From: Dokdonella sp.
GTDB lineage: Bacteria > Pseudomonadota > Gammaproteobacteria > Xanthomonadales > Rhodanobacteraceae
Direction: 5' to 3'
DNA: 64,000 nucleotides
NCBI GenBank assembly: GCA_016712865.1
Contig: JADJQH010000008.1
Span: forward strand, 496,001 to 560,000
Shown here: positions 48,263-57,984 of the stretch, piece by piece
Layout of the letters: each line of letters opens with the position of its first letter
Position numbering within the stretch: the stretch's first letter is position 1
The notes under the pieces: generated by a model
Database searches by the model: none
What the model was told of the DNA's origin: nothing
Seen by the model: the letters and a program-made list of their open reading frames with translations, nothing else
Program-made: the position numbers and the translations under genes

Positions 48263-49924
48263 TCAAGCCAACTTCTTGTAACGCAAACGGTGAGGCGCGG
48301 CAGCGTCATCGCCGAGGCGGCGCTTCTTGTCTTCTTCGTATTCGCGGTAGTTGCCCTGGAAAAACTCGACATGCGAGTCGCCTTCGAAGGCCAGGATATG
48401 CGTGGCGATGCGGTCGAGGAACCAGCGGTCATGCGAGATGACGAAGGCATTGCCGGGAAACTCCAGCAGCGCATCTTCCAATGCACGCAGGGTTTCGATG
48501 TCGAGGTCGTTGGACGGCTCGTCCAGCAGCAGCACGTTGCCACCCTGCAGCAGGGTCTTGGCCAGGTGCAGGCGGCCGCGTTCGCCGCCGGACAGGGTGC
48601 CGACCAGTTTCTGCTGGTCCGGGCCCTTGAAATTGAAGCGGCCGATGTAGGCGCGTGACTGGATCTCGATGCCGTTGATGGTGAGGATGTCGGCGCCGCC
48701 GGAAACTTCCTGGAACACGTTGTGGTTGCCTTCCAGCTTCTCGCGGCTCTGGTCCACATAGGCGATCTTGACCGTCGGGCCCTTGACGATTTCGCCCTGG
48801 TCGGGTTTTTCCTGGCCGGTGATCATCTTGAACAAGGTCGACTTGCCCGCTCCGTTCGGACCGATGATGCCGACGATGGCACCCGGTGGCACGACGATGC
48901 TCAAGTCATCGATCAGCAGGCGGTCGCCAAAGGATTTGGACACGCCCTTGAACTCGATCACCGAGTTGCCGAGGCGCTCGCCCGGCGGAATGAAGATCTC
49001 GTTGGTCTCGTTGCGTTTCTGGTAGTCGACGGATTGCAATTCCTCGATGCGCGACAAGCGGGCCTTGCCCTTCGAGCGACCGCCCTTGGCATTCTGGCGC
49101 GCCCATTCCAGTTCGCGCTGGATCGCCTTCTGGCGCGCCTTCTCCTGGCTTTCTTCCTGCTTCAGGCGTTCGTCCTTCTGCTCAAGCCACGAGGAGTAAT
49201 TGCCCTTCCACGGAATGCCGCGGCCACGGTCGAGTTCGAGGATCCACTCGGCGGCGTTGTCGAGGAAGTAGCGGTCATGGGTGACGGCGACCACGGTGCC
49301 CGGGAAGTCGGCGAGGAAATGTTCCAGCCATTCGACGGACTCGGCATCCAGATGGTTGGTGGGTTCGTCCAGCAGCAGCATGTCGGGCTTGGACAAGAGC
49401 AGGCGGCACAAGGCCACGCGACGCTTTTCACCACCGGAGAGCTTGCCGACGTTGGCATCCCAAGGCGGCAGGCGCAGCGCGTCGGCGGCGACTTCAAGCT
49501 GGCGCTCCAGCGCGTGCGCGTCGGATGCGGCGAGGATGTTCTCCAGGCGTTGCTGCTCGGCGGCGAGTTTGTCGAAATCGGCGCCTTCCTCGGCATAGGC
49601 CGCGTACACCTCGTCCAGGCGCGCCTGCGCGTTCATGATCTCGGACACGCCTTCCTCGACCACTTCGCGCACGGTCTTGACCGGATCCAGCTTGGGCTCC
49701 TGTTCCAGGTAGCCGATCTTGATGCCGGGCTGCGGGCGTGCCTCGCCCTGATAATCGGTATCCACGCCGGCCATGATGCGCAGCACCGTGGACTTGCCGG
49801 CGCCGTTCAAACCCAGCAGGCCGATCTTGGCACCCGGAAAAAACGAGAGCGAAATGTCCTTGATGATCTGGCGTTTGGGCGGAACGATCTTGCTCACGCC
49901 GATCATGGTGTAGATGTACTGCAT
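48263..49924 (-). CDS. ettA: Energy-dependent translational throttle ATPase EttA (ABC-F)
   Basis: A soluble tandem-ABC protein of 553 residues (E. coli 555) that binds the ribosomal E site and gates entry into elongation according to ATP/ADP. The first ABC has GLNGAGKSTVLRIMAG and LSGGEKRRVALCRLL; the arm/linker region LEQKDERLKQEESQEK follows; the second ABC has GPNGAGKSTLFKMITG and LSGGERGRLHLAKTLL. MQYIYTMIGVSKIVPP at the start is diagnostic for EttA. ATG at 49924. No membrane domain, so it is not a transporter. Confidence 0.96.
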   Translation of the reverse strand: MQYIYTMIGVSKIVPPKRQIIKDISLSFFPGAKIGLLGLNGAGKSTVLRIMAGVDTDYQGEARPQPGIKIGYLEQEPKLDPVKTVREVVEEGVSEIMNAQARLDEVYAAYAEEGADFDKLAAEQQRLENILAASDAHALERQLEVAADALRLPPWDANVGKLSGGEKRRVALCRLLLSKPDMLLLDEPTNHLDAESVEWLEHFLADFPGTVVAVTHDRYFLDNAAEWILELDRGRGIPWKGNYSSWLEQKDERLKQEESQEKARQKAIQRELEWARQNAKGGRSKGKARLSRIEELQSVDYQKRNETNEIFIPPGERLGNSVIEFKGVSKSFGDRLLIDDLSIVVPPGAIVGIIGPNGAGKSTLFKMITGQEKPDQGEIVKGPTVKIAYVDQSREKLEGNHNVFQEVSGGADILTINGIEIQSRAYIGRFNFKGPDQQKLVGTLSGGERGRLHLAKTLLQGGNVLLLDEPSNDLDIETLRALEDALLEFPGNAFVISHDRWFLDRIATHILAFEGDSHVEFFQGNYREYEEDKKRRLGDDAAAPHRLRYKKLA

Positions 49925-50010
49925 GCGGACTCCGGTTGTGCACACTGCCGACGCGGCCGGATGAGGCCGCGCCCGCACAGGGAAAAGGGGACTGCGGATT
50001 ATCGCTGATT

Positions 50011-50050
50011 GGGAGAGCCGGGAATAGAGAATGGTGAATTGGGAATCGGG
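50011..50050 (+). repeat. GGGAATC-family heptamer cluster upstream of ettA
   Basis: GGGAGAG-CCGGGAATAG-AGAATGG-TGAATT-GGGAATCG in 40 bp within the ettA-valS spacer. It faces the GATTCCC copies at 50239-50270 in the opposite orientation. Confidence 0.7.
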
Positions 50051-50070
50051 GTGCGCCACTCCGGTTTGCC

Positions 50071-50160
50071 GTGGTGGATGCGCCCTGCGGGCTTATCCAC
50101 CCTACCCATCAAGTCTCATGGCTGCTTTCGTAGGGTGGATAAGCGCAGCGCATCCGCCAT
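50071..50160. repeat. Inverted pair of a 30-bp GTAGGGTGGATAAGC element
   Basis: The right arm GTAGGGTGGATAAGCGCAGC continuing GCATCCGCCAT (50130-50160) is matched in inverted orientation by the left arm (50071-50105), which reads GTAGGGTGGATAAGCCCGCA on the minus strand. The arms are separated by 24 bp. I recall this GTAGGGTGGATAAGC sequence as a dispersed intergenic repeat in many proteobacteria; this cannot be checked here. Confidence 0.8.
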
Positions 50161-50238
50161 GCATCACGCAACAGGTCGCCGCAGAATCGGGGCTCGGGAA
50201 CGGCCCCGGCAAAGCGAGTTCGTTCTTTTGCTACTGAC

Positions 50239-50270
50239 GATTCCCGATGCTCGATTCCCGATTCCCGGCC
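50239..50270 (+). repeat. GATTCCC-family heptamer cluster 3' of valS
   Basis: GATTCCCGATGCTC followed by GATTCCCGATTCCCGG, just before the valS stop codon on the minus strand. Near-perfect units. Confidence 0.85.
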
Positions 50271-50273
50271 TTG

Positions 50274-53111
50274 TCAGAGTCTTCCCAACTGCTCGTTCAG
50301 GCCGCTTAGCGTGGTGCTGAACTCGGCCAGGCGCCCGCGCTCCTGTTCAACCACGGCGGCGGGGGCGTTGGCGACAAAGGTGGCGTTGCCGAGTTTGCCG
50401 TTGCACTTGGTGATCTCGCTTTCGATGCGCTTGATCTCGCGGTTCAGGCGCGCCTTCTCGGCCTCGATGTCGATCAGGCCGGCCAGCGGAATCAGCACGC
50501 GCAACTCGCCGACGATGGCCGATGCCGAGGCCGGCTCCTGTTGCCCGGCGTCCAGCCAGGCTTGCGATTCGGTGCGGGCGAGGAAGGCGATCTGTTCGGC
50601 AAAGCGTTCCACGCGGGTCCGGTCAGCGGCAGCGCCCTTGGCGAACAACAACGGAATTTGCTTGCCCGGCGCGATGTTCATCTCGCTGCGGATGCGGCGG
50701 ATTTCGCCAAGCACAGCTTTGAGCCATTCGATATCGGCGACTGCCTGTGCATCGGTTGCATCGGCGAATTCCGCAGCGCGCGGATAGGGGCGCTCGGCCA
50801 CCGAGTTGCCGCTGATGCCGAGTTTGGGCGCGACGGATTGCCAGATTTCCTCGGTGATGAACGGGGTGATCGGGTGCAGGGCGCGCAGGATGGCTTCCAG
50901 CACGCGCAGCAAGGTGCTGCGCGTGGAGGCGGCAGCGGCCGCATCCTCGCCATTGAGCGCGGGCTTGCTGAGTTCGAGGAACCAGTCGCAGTAATCGTTC
51001 CAGACAAATTCGTACAGCGCCTGCGCAACCAGGTCGAAGCGATACAGTTTCATCTGTGCTTCAACTTCGGCAAGCGTGAGCGCGAGTCGGGCGAGAATCC
51101 AATGCTCGGCAGCGGTAGCCGGTGCTCTTTCGATTCCCGATTCCCCACTCCCGATTCCCGTATTCATCAACACAAAACGCGCCGCGTTCCACAGCTTGTT
51201 GCAGAAATTCTTGTAACCCTCGGCGCGCTTCAGATCGAAATTGATGGTGCGGCCATAGGTGGCCAGCGCGGCGAAGGTGAAGCGCATGGCGTCGGTGCCG
51301 ACTGCCTTGATGCCGTCCGGATAATCCTTGCGGATGCGCTTCTCCACTTTCTCGCGCACCTGCGGAATCAGCAGCGAAGCGGTCGATTTCCTGACCAGGG
51401 ATTCCAGATCGATGCCGTCGATCAGGTCCAGCGGGTCAATCGTGTTGCCCTTGGACTTGGACATCTTCTGGCCTTCCGCATCACGCACGATGGCATTGAT
51501 GTAGACCTCGCGGAACGGCACCTTGCCGGTGAAATACTGGGTGGCCATGACCATGCGCGCGACCCAGAAGAAGATGATGTCGAAGCCGGTAACCAGCACC
51601 GCGCTCGGGATGAAGGCCTGGTCCTGACTCCAGTCGGCGACGACCTTGCCGTTCTCCGTGACGGGCCCTGAGACTGGCCAGCCCATGGTCGAGAACGGCC
51701 ACAGGGCGGAGGAGAACCAGGTGTCGAGTACGTCGGCGTCCTGGGTGAGCTTGCCGACCGGCGGCGTCTGCCCGTGTGCGATGGCATCGGCTTCGTCTTC
51801 GCCCACGAAAATGTTGCCGGCTTCGTCGTACCAGGCCGGAATTTGATGGCCCCACCAGAGTTGTCGGCTGACGCACCAGTCCTGGATGTTTTCCAGCCAC
51901 TGGTTGTAGGTACTTGACCAGTTGTCGGGTACGAAGCGGATCTCGCCATCGCGTACAGCGGCCAGCGCCGGTTCGGTGATGGCCTTGCGTCCGCCTGGAC
52001 CCGGTTTGCCGTCAACGCGCGTGTCGCTGGTCAAGTCGAGAAACCACTGGTCGGTCAGCATGGGCTCGATCACCGCATCGGTACGCTGGCTGATCGGCAC
52101 CTGCAGCTTGTGCTTTTTGGTTTCCACCAGCAGGCCGAGGGATTCGAGATCGGCGAGCACGGCCTTGCGTGCGGCAAAGCGATCGAGCCCGCGATATTTC
52201 TCGGGCGCGTTGTCGTTGATCTTGGCATCAAGACTCAGCACGGTGATTGGCGTGAGCTTGTGGCGTGCGCCAATCTGCCAGTCATTGAAATCATGCGCCG
52301 GGGTGATCTTCACGCAGCCGGTGCCGAATTCGCGCTCGACGTAGTCATCGGCAATCACCGGAATCTCGCGCCCGGTGAGCGGCAGCTTGAGCGTCTTGCC
52401 GATCAGCGCCTGGTAGCGTTCGTCCTCGGGATGCACGGCCACGGCCACGTCGCCGAGCATGGTTTCCGGACGCGTGGTGGCGACCACCAGGCCTTCACCG
52501 CCATCGCTGGCCGGATAGCGGATCGACCACAGCGATCCGTCCTTTTCCTCATTGTTCACTTCCAGATCGGACACCGCCGTCATCAGCACCGGATCCCAGT
52601 TGACCAGGCGGCGCCCGCGATAGAGCAGACCATCGCGATACCACTGCACGAACACGCGACGCACCGCGGCGGACAGCCCATCGTCCATGGTGAAGCGTTC
52701 GCGTGACCAGTCGATGGAAGCGCCCAAGCGGCGCATCTGGTTGCTGATGGTCGAGCCGGACTGTTCCTTCCATTGCCAGACGCGCTCAATGAATGCGGCG
52801 CGACCCAGGTCGTGGCGCGACTTGCCTTCGGCGGCAAGCTGGTTCTCGACGATCTTCTGCGTGGCGATGCCGGCATGGTCGGTGCCGCCTTGCCACAGGG
52901 TGCGCGAGCCACGCATGCGCTGGTAGCGGCACAGCGCATCCATGATGGTCTGCTGGAAGGCATGCCCCATGTGCAGGGTGCCGGTCACGTTCGGCGGCGG
53001 CAGCAGGATGCAATAGGGATCGCCATCACCGCTCGGCTTGAATGCGCCACTGGATTCCCAGGCGGCATACCACTTGGGTTCGATCTGACCGGGTTCGAAG
53101 CTTTTGTCCAT
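50274..53111 (-). CDS. valS: Valyl-tRNA synthetase ValS
   Basis: A class I aminoacyl-tRNA synthetase of 945 residues (E. coli 951) that charges tRNA-Val. The HIGH-type motif is in [15 protein letters not shown] near residue 45. The CP1 editing domain has [17 protein letters not shown]. The KMSKS loop is [13 protein letters not shown] near residue 550. The C-terminal zipper arm is [20 protein letters not shown] at 53111 ([15 protein letters not shown]). Residues about 651-661 ([10 protein letters not shown]), in a loop between FVLMNT and [10 protein letters not shown], are encoded by GGGAATC heptamers of the dispersed repeat family, an in-frame insertion in a position where E. coli has an unrelated loop. 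Confidence 0.97.
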   Translation of the reverse strand: MDKSFEPGQIEPKWYAAWESSGAFKPSGDGDPYCILLPPPNVTGTLHMGHAFQQTIMDALCRYQRMRGSRTLWQGGTDHAGIATQKIVENQLAAEGKSRHDLGRAAFIERVWQWKEQSGSTISNQMRRLGASIDWSRERFTMDDGLSAAVRRVFVQWYRDGLLYRGRRLVNWDPVLMTAVSDLEVNNEEKDGSLWSIRYPASDGGEGLVVATTRPETMLGDVAVAVHPEDERYQALIGKTLKLPLTGREIPVIADDYVEREFGTGCVKITPAHDFNDWQIGARHKLTPITVLSLDAKINDNAPEKYRGLDRFAARKAVLADLESLGLLVETKKHKLQVPISQRTDAVIEPMLTDQWFLDLTSDTRVDGKPGPGGRKAITEPALAAVRDGEIRFVPDNWSSTYNQWLENIQDWCVSRQLWWGHQIPAWYDEAGNIFVGEDEADAIAHGQTPPVGKLTQDADVLDTWFSSALWPFSTMGWPVSGPVTENGKVVADWSQDQAFIPSAVLVTGFDIIFFWVARMVMATQYFTGKVPFREVYINAIVRDAEGQKMSKSKGNTIDPLDLIDGIDLESLVRKSTASLLIPQVREKVEKRIRKDYPDGIKAVGTDAMRFTFAALATYGRTINFDLKRAEGYKNFCNKLWNAARFVLMNTGIGSGESGIERAPATAAEHWILARLALTLAEVEAQMKLYRFDLVAQALYEFVWNDYCDWFLELSKPALNGEDAAAAASTRSTLLRVLEAILRALHPITPFITEEIWQSVAPKLGISGNSVAERPYPRAAEFADATDAQAVADIEWLKAVLGEIRRIRSEMNIAPGKQIPLLFAKGAAADRTRVERFAEQIAFLARTESQAWLDAGQQEPASASAIVGELRVLIPLAGLIDIEAEKARLNREIKRIESEITKCNGKLGNATFVANAPAAVVEQERGRLAEFSTTLSGLNEQLGRL
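51131..51162 (-). repeat. GGGAATC heptamers inside the valS coding sequence
   Basis: On the plus strand CGATTCCCGATTCCCCACTC is followed by CCGATTCCCG, four family units in 32 bp. In the valS frame they encode the Gly/Ser/Glu loop. No stop codon is created. Confidence 0.85.
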
Positions 53112-53122
53112 GGCTTGAGGCT

Positions 53123-53326
53123 GGGAATAGGGAATGGGGAATAGGGAATGGGTTAGCGCTGGGAATATGGAATGAATTGAAGCCGGAAGTCGGGAGTAGG
53201 GCAGCGAGAATGGTTGTTCGGAGATCGGAGATCAGAAATCGGTAAATCGCGCTTTGACGATTCCCCATTCCCCATTCTCAATTCCCAGCTTTAACGATTC
53301 TCCATTCCCGATTCCCGATTCCCGGT
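53123..53326. repeat. Fold-back array of GGGAATA/GATTCCC heptamers between holC and valS
   Basis: The left half (53123-53180) has repeated GGGAATAGGGAATGG units; the middle has GGAGATCGGAGATC (53220-53233); the right half (53260-53326) has CATTCCC, AATTCCC and GATTCCC units. The halves are complementary, so transcript from either strand could fold into a long imperfect stem. It fills the whole 219-bp spacer between two genes on the minus strand. Confidence 0.85.
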
Positions 53327-53330
53327 CCAA

Positions 53331-53753
53331 TCACATGTCATGCTTGTTCAGTTCATAGCCGCGTCGCTTGTATTCGCTCCAGCGTGCGCGTGAGCCATCG
53401 CGCTCGGCGGGATCAGCCGCAACCACTTCCAGTACCCGCTCGTGCCTGCCCAGCGCACAGCTGTCGCGCAGGTTGATCGCCAACGGGCGTTCCTCCACGG
53501 CGACGGCAGGAGGCACGATCAGCACCGGGGTAATGTCATCGTCATCGTCACCGGCAATCTGGTGCGGAATGAAGGCGTCATCGGAAAAATCCCAGAGCCG
53601 TGCGTCGAGTGACTCCGCCTGGTCCTGCGAGCGCACCAGGATCACGGTGGCCTGTGCATTGGTGAATGCGCGTCGCGCCAGTTCGCAGACAAGCAGCAGG
53701 GGATCGTCGCGAAAGCGCGGTTTGCCGATCAGGTAGAAATCCGCGCGCGGCAT
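53331..53753 (-). CDS. holC: DNA polymerase III chi subunit HolC
   Basis: A 140-residue clamp-loader accessory subunit (E. coli chi 147) that links the loader to single-strand binding protein. The N terminus RADFYLIGKPRFRDDPLLLVCELARRAF and the core LDARLWDFSDDAFIPHQIAG are the HolC pattern; the C terminus DGSRARWSEYKRRGYELNKHD is also typical. It starts 3 bp after the upstream membrane-protein gene and is followed by the heptamer array and valS. pepA-holC-valS is a conserved gammaproteobacterial gene order. Confidence 0.93.
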   Translation of the reverse strand: MPRADFYLIGKPRFRDDPLLLVCELARRAFTNAQATVILVRSQDQAESLDARLWDFSDDAFIPHQIAGDDDDDITPVLIVPPAVAVEERPLAINLRDSCALGRHERVLEVVAADPAERDGSRARWSEYKRRGYELNKHDM

Positions 53754-53756
53754 GGC

Positions 53757-54179
53757 TCAGAGCGTCGCCGGAGTGCCGGGAGCCGCGGCGAATGTTCCCA
53801 TCAGCGTGGCGCCCACGGCAGAGGTCACCGCGCAGCCGAGCACGAGGCCGAAAAAGTTGAGGATGGGTGCCACGCGCGCACCCGCTGGCCGGGTCTTGTA
53901 CAGGTAGTAGGGCACGAAAACCGCCGCGAGCAGCACGATGCCCACGTTGAGCCACATCGGTCGACGGATGTCGCGTTCGGCACTGTCGGCACCCAGCCAG
54001 CGAAAGCCGAGCACGAACAGGAGCACGTTGGCGACGAGCTGGATGCCGAGCGGCATGCCACTGGCCGCATTTTGTGGCGACAGCGCCGCAATCACGATGC
54101 CGGTGATCAGGGACAGGCCGAACATGGCCGTGATCGCCGAGGACTTTTGCTTCTGCCAGAGTGTGGCTTGATCGTTCAT
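53757..54179 (-). CDS. Small membrane protein of unknown function between pepA and holC
   Basis: A 140-residue protein with about four hydrophobic segments (ITAMFGLSLITGIVIAAL, GIQLVANVLLFVLGFRWL, MWLNVGIVLLAAVFVPYYLY and ILNFFGLVLGCAVTSAVGATL). No catalytic motif is seen. It overlaps the pepA stop by 4 bp (ATGA) and lies 3 bp before holC, so it is translated with them. I do not recognise the family with certainty. Confidence 0.75.
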   Translation of the reverse strand: MNDQATLWQKQKSSAITAMFGLSLITGIVIAALSPQNAASGMPLGIQLVANVLLFVLGFRWLGADSAERDIRRPMWLNVGIVLLAAVFVPYYLYKTRPAGARVAPILNFFGLVLGCAVTSAVGATLMGTFAAAPGTPATL

Positions 54180-55654
54180 GCGCAGCGGTCGATCAGGTAC
54201 TGGGTCAGCAGCGGCACCGGGCGGCCGGTGGCGAGTCCCTTGCGCCCCTCATTCCAGGCACTGCCGGCAATATCCAGATGGGCCCAGCGATAGCCGCTGG
54301 TGAAGCGCGAGAGGAAGCAGGCAGCGGTGATGGCACCGGCGTACTTGCCGCCGAGGTTGGCGACATCGGCAAAGGCGGAATCCAGTGAGGATTGGTAGTC
54401 CGACCACAGCGGCAGGCGCCAGGCGCGATCCAGGGTGCGATTGCCGGCGTCAAGCAACTGCGCGGCAAGCTCTTCGTCCTCGCTCATCAGTCCGCTGGCG
54501 TACTTGCCGAGCGCAACCACGCAGGCGCCGGTGAGGGTGGCGGCATCGATGATCACCTGCGGTTCGAACGTCTGTGCGTAGGTCAGCGCATCGCACAGGA
54601 TCAGGCGACCTTCGGCATCGGTATTGAGCACTTCGATGGTTTGCCCGGACATGCTGGTCAGCACGTCACTGGGGCGATAGGCATTGCCGTCGGGCATGTT
54701 TTCCACGGCCGCGGCGATGCAGACGAGATTGAGTGGCAAGGCCAGTTCAACGGCCGCGAGGAACGTGCCGAGCATGCCGGCTGCACCGCACATGTCGAAC
54801 TTCATTTCCTCCATGCCGGCTCCCGGCTTCAGCGACAAGCCGCCGGAGTCGAAGGTGATGCCCTTGCCGACCAGGGCGTAGGGCTTGGCGCTGCCGCCGC
54901 CGTTCCAGCGCAGCACGATCAACTTCGGTGCATTTGCGGAACCGCGAGCGACGCCCAGCAGCGAACCCATGCCGAGCTTTTCCATGTCCTCGCGCTCAAG
55001 CACTTCGCAACTGATTCCGGCGTGTTCGCTGGCCATGGCGCGCGCGCGCGTGGCCAGATATTCGGGATTGCAGATGTTCGGTGGCAGATTGCCCAGTTCG
55101 CGGGCCAGACGTACGCCACGCGCCATGGCGGTGGCCTGCTGCAAGGCGGGACCGGCGCCTTCACCGACAAAGGCAATCGATGCAAGTTCAGCCTTGGCGG
55201 ATTTCTCCCTGGGCTTGAAGGTGGCGGTGTAGCGGTAGGCTTGATGATCGATCGCCAGCGCGGCGGTTCGCACTATCCAGGCCGCATCGCGGCCGACCAC
55301 GTCGATTTCCGTGAGCCAGCAGGTGGCCGAGGCAATCGGCAGGTTGGACAGCGCGCGTCCGGCTTCACCCAGGGCGCGATTGAAGGCGGCGGCATCGAAC
55401 TTGGCTTGCTCACCGAGTCCGACCAGCAGCACGCGCTCTGCCGCGATCCCCGTCAGCGAGTGCAACAGCCAACTGCTGCCGAGCTTGCCGCTGACATCGC
55501 CGGTGCGGATCAGGCGCTGGATGGCACCTGCACTTGCTGCATCGATCCGTTCCGCGGCATTCGTCAGTCGGCCATCGGTAAAAACACCGACCACGGCGCA
55601 GGGCGTGGCGGCAGTTTCGGGCGAGGCCTGGGTCATGCTGAACGATAGGGTCAT
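54176..55654 (-). CDS. pepA: Cytosol (leucyl) aminopeptidase PepA
   Basis: An M17 two-metal aminopeptidase of 492 residues (E. coli 503) that releases N-terminal amino acids. Metal-binding and catalytic segments are LVGKGITFDSGGLSLKPG, MKFDMCGAAGMLGTF and the family signature NTDAEGRLILCDAL. In E. coli PepA also acts as an architectural DNA-binding partner of XerCD, whose xerD homologue lies 3 kb away here. ATG at 55654 (MTLSFSMTQAS) is chosen; a second ATG six codons in is possible. Divergent from lptF. Confidence 0.95.
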   Translation of the reverse strand: MTLSFSMTQASPETAATPCAVVGVFTDGRLTNAAERIDAASAGAIQRLIRTGDVSGKLGSSWLLHSLTGIAAERVLLVGLGEQAKFDAAAFNRALGEAGRALSNLPIASATCWLTEIDVVGRDAAWIVRTAALAIDHQAYRYTATFKPREKSAKAELASIAFVGEGAGPALQQATAMARGVRLARELGNLPPNICNPEYLATRARAMASEHAGISCEVLEREDMEKLGMGSLLGVARGSANAPKLIVLRWNGGGSAKPYALVGKGITFDSGGLSLKPGAGMEEMKFDMCGAAGMLGTFLAAVELALPLNLVCIAAAVENMPDGNAYRPSDVLTSMSGQTIEVLNTDAEGRLILCDALTYAQTFEPQVIIDAATLTGACVVALGKYASGLMSEDEELAAQLLDAGNRTLDRAWRLPLWSDYQSSLDSAFADVANLGGKYAGAITAACFLSRFTSGYRWAHLDIAGSAWNEGRKGLATGRPVPLLTQYLIDRCA

Positions 55655-55779
55655 CAGAGGTTCCGGATCGGTCACGAAGGAAGGGGTTCGCGCGCAGGCA
55701 TGCCGGGGCCGGTAGAATCGACCTCGAAGCGCGTTCCGCAAGGGGCGCGAAACCCCGCATTCTAAGGCAATCCGTCGCT

Positions 55780-56883
55780 TTGCTGCGCATCATCGACCGC
55801 TACCTGTTGCGCGAACTCGTGCTGACCGTACTCGCGGTTTCGGCGGTGCTGCTCTTGATCAGCATCGGCGAGACCGTGATCGCCGTGCTCAATCAAGTCA
55901 CCAGTGGCCAGGTTCCCGCCGATCTGCTGGCCATCATGATCAGTCTGCGCGCGGTCGGCAGCCTCAATGTCCTCCTGCCGTTGGCGATTTTCCTTGGCGT
56001 GCTCATGACTTACGGGCGCCTGTATCGCGACAGCGAGATGGCGGTGCTGAGTGCCTCGGGGCTGGATGTCAGCGGCACGCTGCGCCCGCTGGCGCTGGTG
56101 GCCGTCCCCACCGCGATCCTGCTGGCCGTGATCGCGTTCTGGCTTGCGCCTGCGGCGGTCAGGCTTTCCCAGCAACTGGTCGATGAAGCCAATCGTTCGT
56201 TGCTGATTGCCGGCCTTGAACCGGGACGCTTCGTGTCCCTGCCGGGACGTGACGGGGTGATCTACGTCGGCGAGATGTCGGCCGATGGCTCGCGATTTCG
56301 CCGCATGTTCGTCGAAAGCGAGCCGATGGAAGCCGACGGCTCTTCGCAGATCAACATTGTCACCGCAAGCTCCGGTGAGCTGTTTCGGGATACGCCAGGG
56401 GGTGACCGCTTTCTTGCCTTGAGCGACGGTTTTCGCGTTGAGGGGCGGCCCGGACAGGACGATTTCCGTCTGCTGCGATTCGAGCGCAACGACATCCGAC
56501 TGTCCGAAAACGAAACCGTGGACAATTCGGAGTCGGTCAAGCGGGCGTCACCCACGTCGGTCCTGTGGCAGAGCACCGATCCACTCTTGACTGCCGAATT
56601 GCATTGGCGCCTCGCACCGGTGCTGTCGGTGCTGGTGCTGGCATTGCTCGCGGTACCCATGGCGCGCACCAGCCCGCGCCAGCCGCGTTACGGCAATCTC
56701 ATTCTTGCCGTGCTTGGCTACATCATCTATGCCAACAGCCTGGCCCTTGGCCGTTCGTGGATGGCACAAGGCAAGTTGTCGGCGCTGTGGGGATTCTGGT
56801 GGGTGTATCTGCCGACCCTTGTGCTGGCGATCTGGTTGATCCGACGTGGCCAGCGCCTGCGCCAGAAACGGAGCGCACGGTGA
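55780..56883 (+). CDS. lptF: LPS export ABC transporter permease LptF
   Basis: An inner-membrane permease of 367 residues that, with LptG and LptB, extracts LPS from the membrane. The N terminus LRIIDRYLLRELVLTVLAV and six hydrophobic helices with a periplasmic beta-jellyroll insert (about 110-260) fit LptF. There is no ATG near the family start, so TTG at 55780 is the likely start. TAGAAT at 55713-55718 may be its -10 box. It overlaps lptG by 4 bp (GTGA). Confidence 0.92.
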   Translation: MLRIIDRYLLRELVLTVLAVSAVLLLISIGETVIAVLNQVTSGQVPADLLAIMISLRAVGSLNVLLPLAIFLGVLMTYGRLYRDSEMAVLSASGLDVSGTLRPLALVAVPTAILLAVIAFWLAPAAVRLSQQLVDEANRSLLIAGLEPGRFVSLPGRDGVIYVGEMSADGSRFRRMFVESEPMEADGSSQINIVTASSGELFRDTPGGDRFLALSDGFRVEGRPGQDDFRLLRFERNDIRLSENETVDNSESVKRASPTSVLWQSTDPLLTAELHWRLAPVLSVLVLALLAVPMARTSPRQPRYGNLILAVLGYIIYANSLALGRSWMAQGKLSALWGFWWVYLPTLVLAIWLIRRGQRLRQKRSAR

Positions 56884-57980
56884 GAATCGGACCGGTCAAG
56901 CGCGTCGATCGGCTGGTCGGGCTTTCCGTGCTGGGCGCGGTGGGGCTAACCTGGTTCGTGCTGGTTGCCTTCGATGCCTTCACCATTTTCGTGGGCGAGC
57001 TCAACGATGTCGGCCAGGGGAGCTACACCGTGGCCAAGGCGATCAGCTACACATTGCTGACGGTTCCGCGACGGCTCTACGAAATGTTCGGTTATGCCGC
57101 GTTGATCGGAGGCTTGCTCGGCCTCGGCGGCCTGGCCGGCACCGGCGAGTTGACCGCGTTGCGCGCTGCAGGATTGTCCAAACTGCGCATTTGCGTGTCG
57201 GTCGTGATCACCCTGTTTGCGCTGACACTCTGCGTGGCCGTGCTCGGTGAAACCCTGGCGGCCTGGGGAGATCGCAGCGCCAAGGCGCTGTCGCTGGGTG
57301 CCAAGTCCAAGGACATCACCCTGGCCAAGGGCGGCAGCGTGTGGGCGCGTGATGGTGAAACCGTGATCAATGCAGGCAGCGGCCGCACACGCGAAACCGG
57401 CGAAGGGCCGGTGGTCGATCTCAATCGCGTGCGCGTGTTCGAGTTCGATCAGCAGGGCCGCCTGGTGACCCTTTCGGTGGCCGCGCGTGCGGAGCATCGC
57501 CTCGGCAAGTGGACATTGTTCGACCTCAGGCGCACGGTGTTCGGCGAAGCCTCGGCCACCAGCACCGAAGCAGCCCGGATGGATTGGCCATCGGGACTCG
57601 ACCCGGACCTGCTGGCATTGAGCATCGTCAAACTCGACTACCTCAACCTGGCTGCGCTCGCGCGCAACATCGCCTATCTCGAGCGCAATAACCAGGATGC
57701 CGGCAAGTTCCACGAAGCCTGGTGGGCGCGCGCGTTTTATCCGGTGAACGTGCTGGTGCTGGCATTCTGCGCCTTGCCATTCGCCTTCGGCACCCTGCGC
57801 AGCGGTGGCATGGCCAAGCGCCTGTTTGTCGGCATCGTGCTGGGCATCGGCTTCTACTTCCTGCAACGCACGGTGGTCAGCATGGGCTCTGTCTATGGCC
57901 TGCCACCCGCATTGGCCAATGCCTTGCCACCGCTGATGCTGATTGCCGGTTCAACGTTCTGGTTTCGAAGGAATGCCTGA
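56880..57980 (+). CDS. lptG: LPS export ABC transporter permease LptG
   Basis: A 366-residue partner of LptF. The start is GTG at 56880 within the lptF stop overlap (RIGPVKRVDRLVGLSVLGAVG). It has six hydrophobic helices with a central periplasmic domain. VAKAISYTLLTVPRRLYEMFGYAALIGGLLGLGGLAGTGELTALRAAG is the conserved first-helix/coupling region. The C-terminal YPVNVLVLAFCALPFAFG and MAKRLFVGIVLGIGFYFLQR helices are typical. It is convergent with an RDD gene across a fold-back repeat. Confidence 0.93.
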   Translation: MRIGPVKRVDRLVGLSVLGAVGLTWFVLVAFDAFTIFVGELNDVGQGSYTVAKAISYTLLTVPRRLYEMFGYAALIGGLLGLGGLAGTGELTALRAAGLSKLRICVSVVITLFALTLCVAVLGETLAAWGDRSAKALSLGAKSKDITLAKGGSVWARDGETVINAGSGRTRETGEGPVVDLNRVRVFEFDQQGRLVTLSVAARAEHRLGKWTLFDLRRTVFGEASATSTEAARMDWPSGLDPDLLALSIVKLDYLNLAALARNIAYLERNNQDAGKFHEAWWARAFYPVNVLVLAFCALPFAFGTLRSGGMAKRLFVGIVLGIGFYFLQRTVVSMGSVYGLPPALANALPPLMLIAGSTFWFRRNA

Positions 57981-57984
57981 TTGT

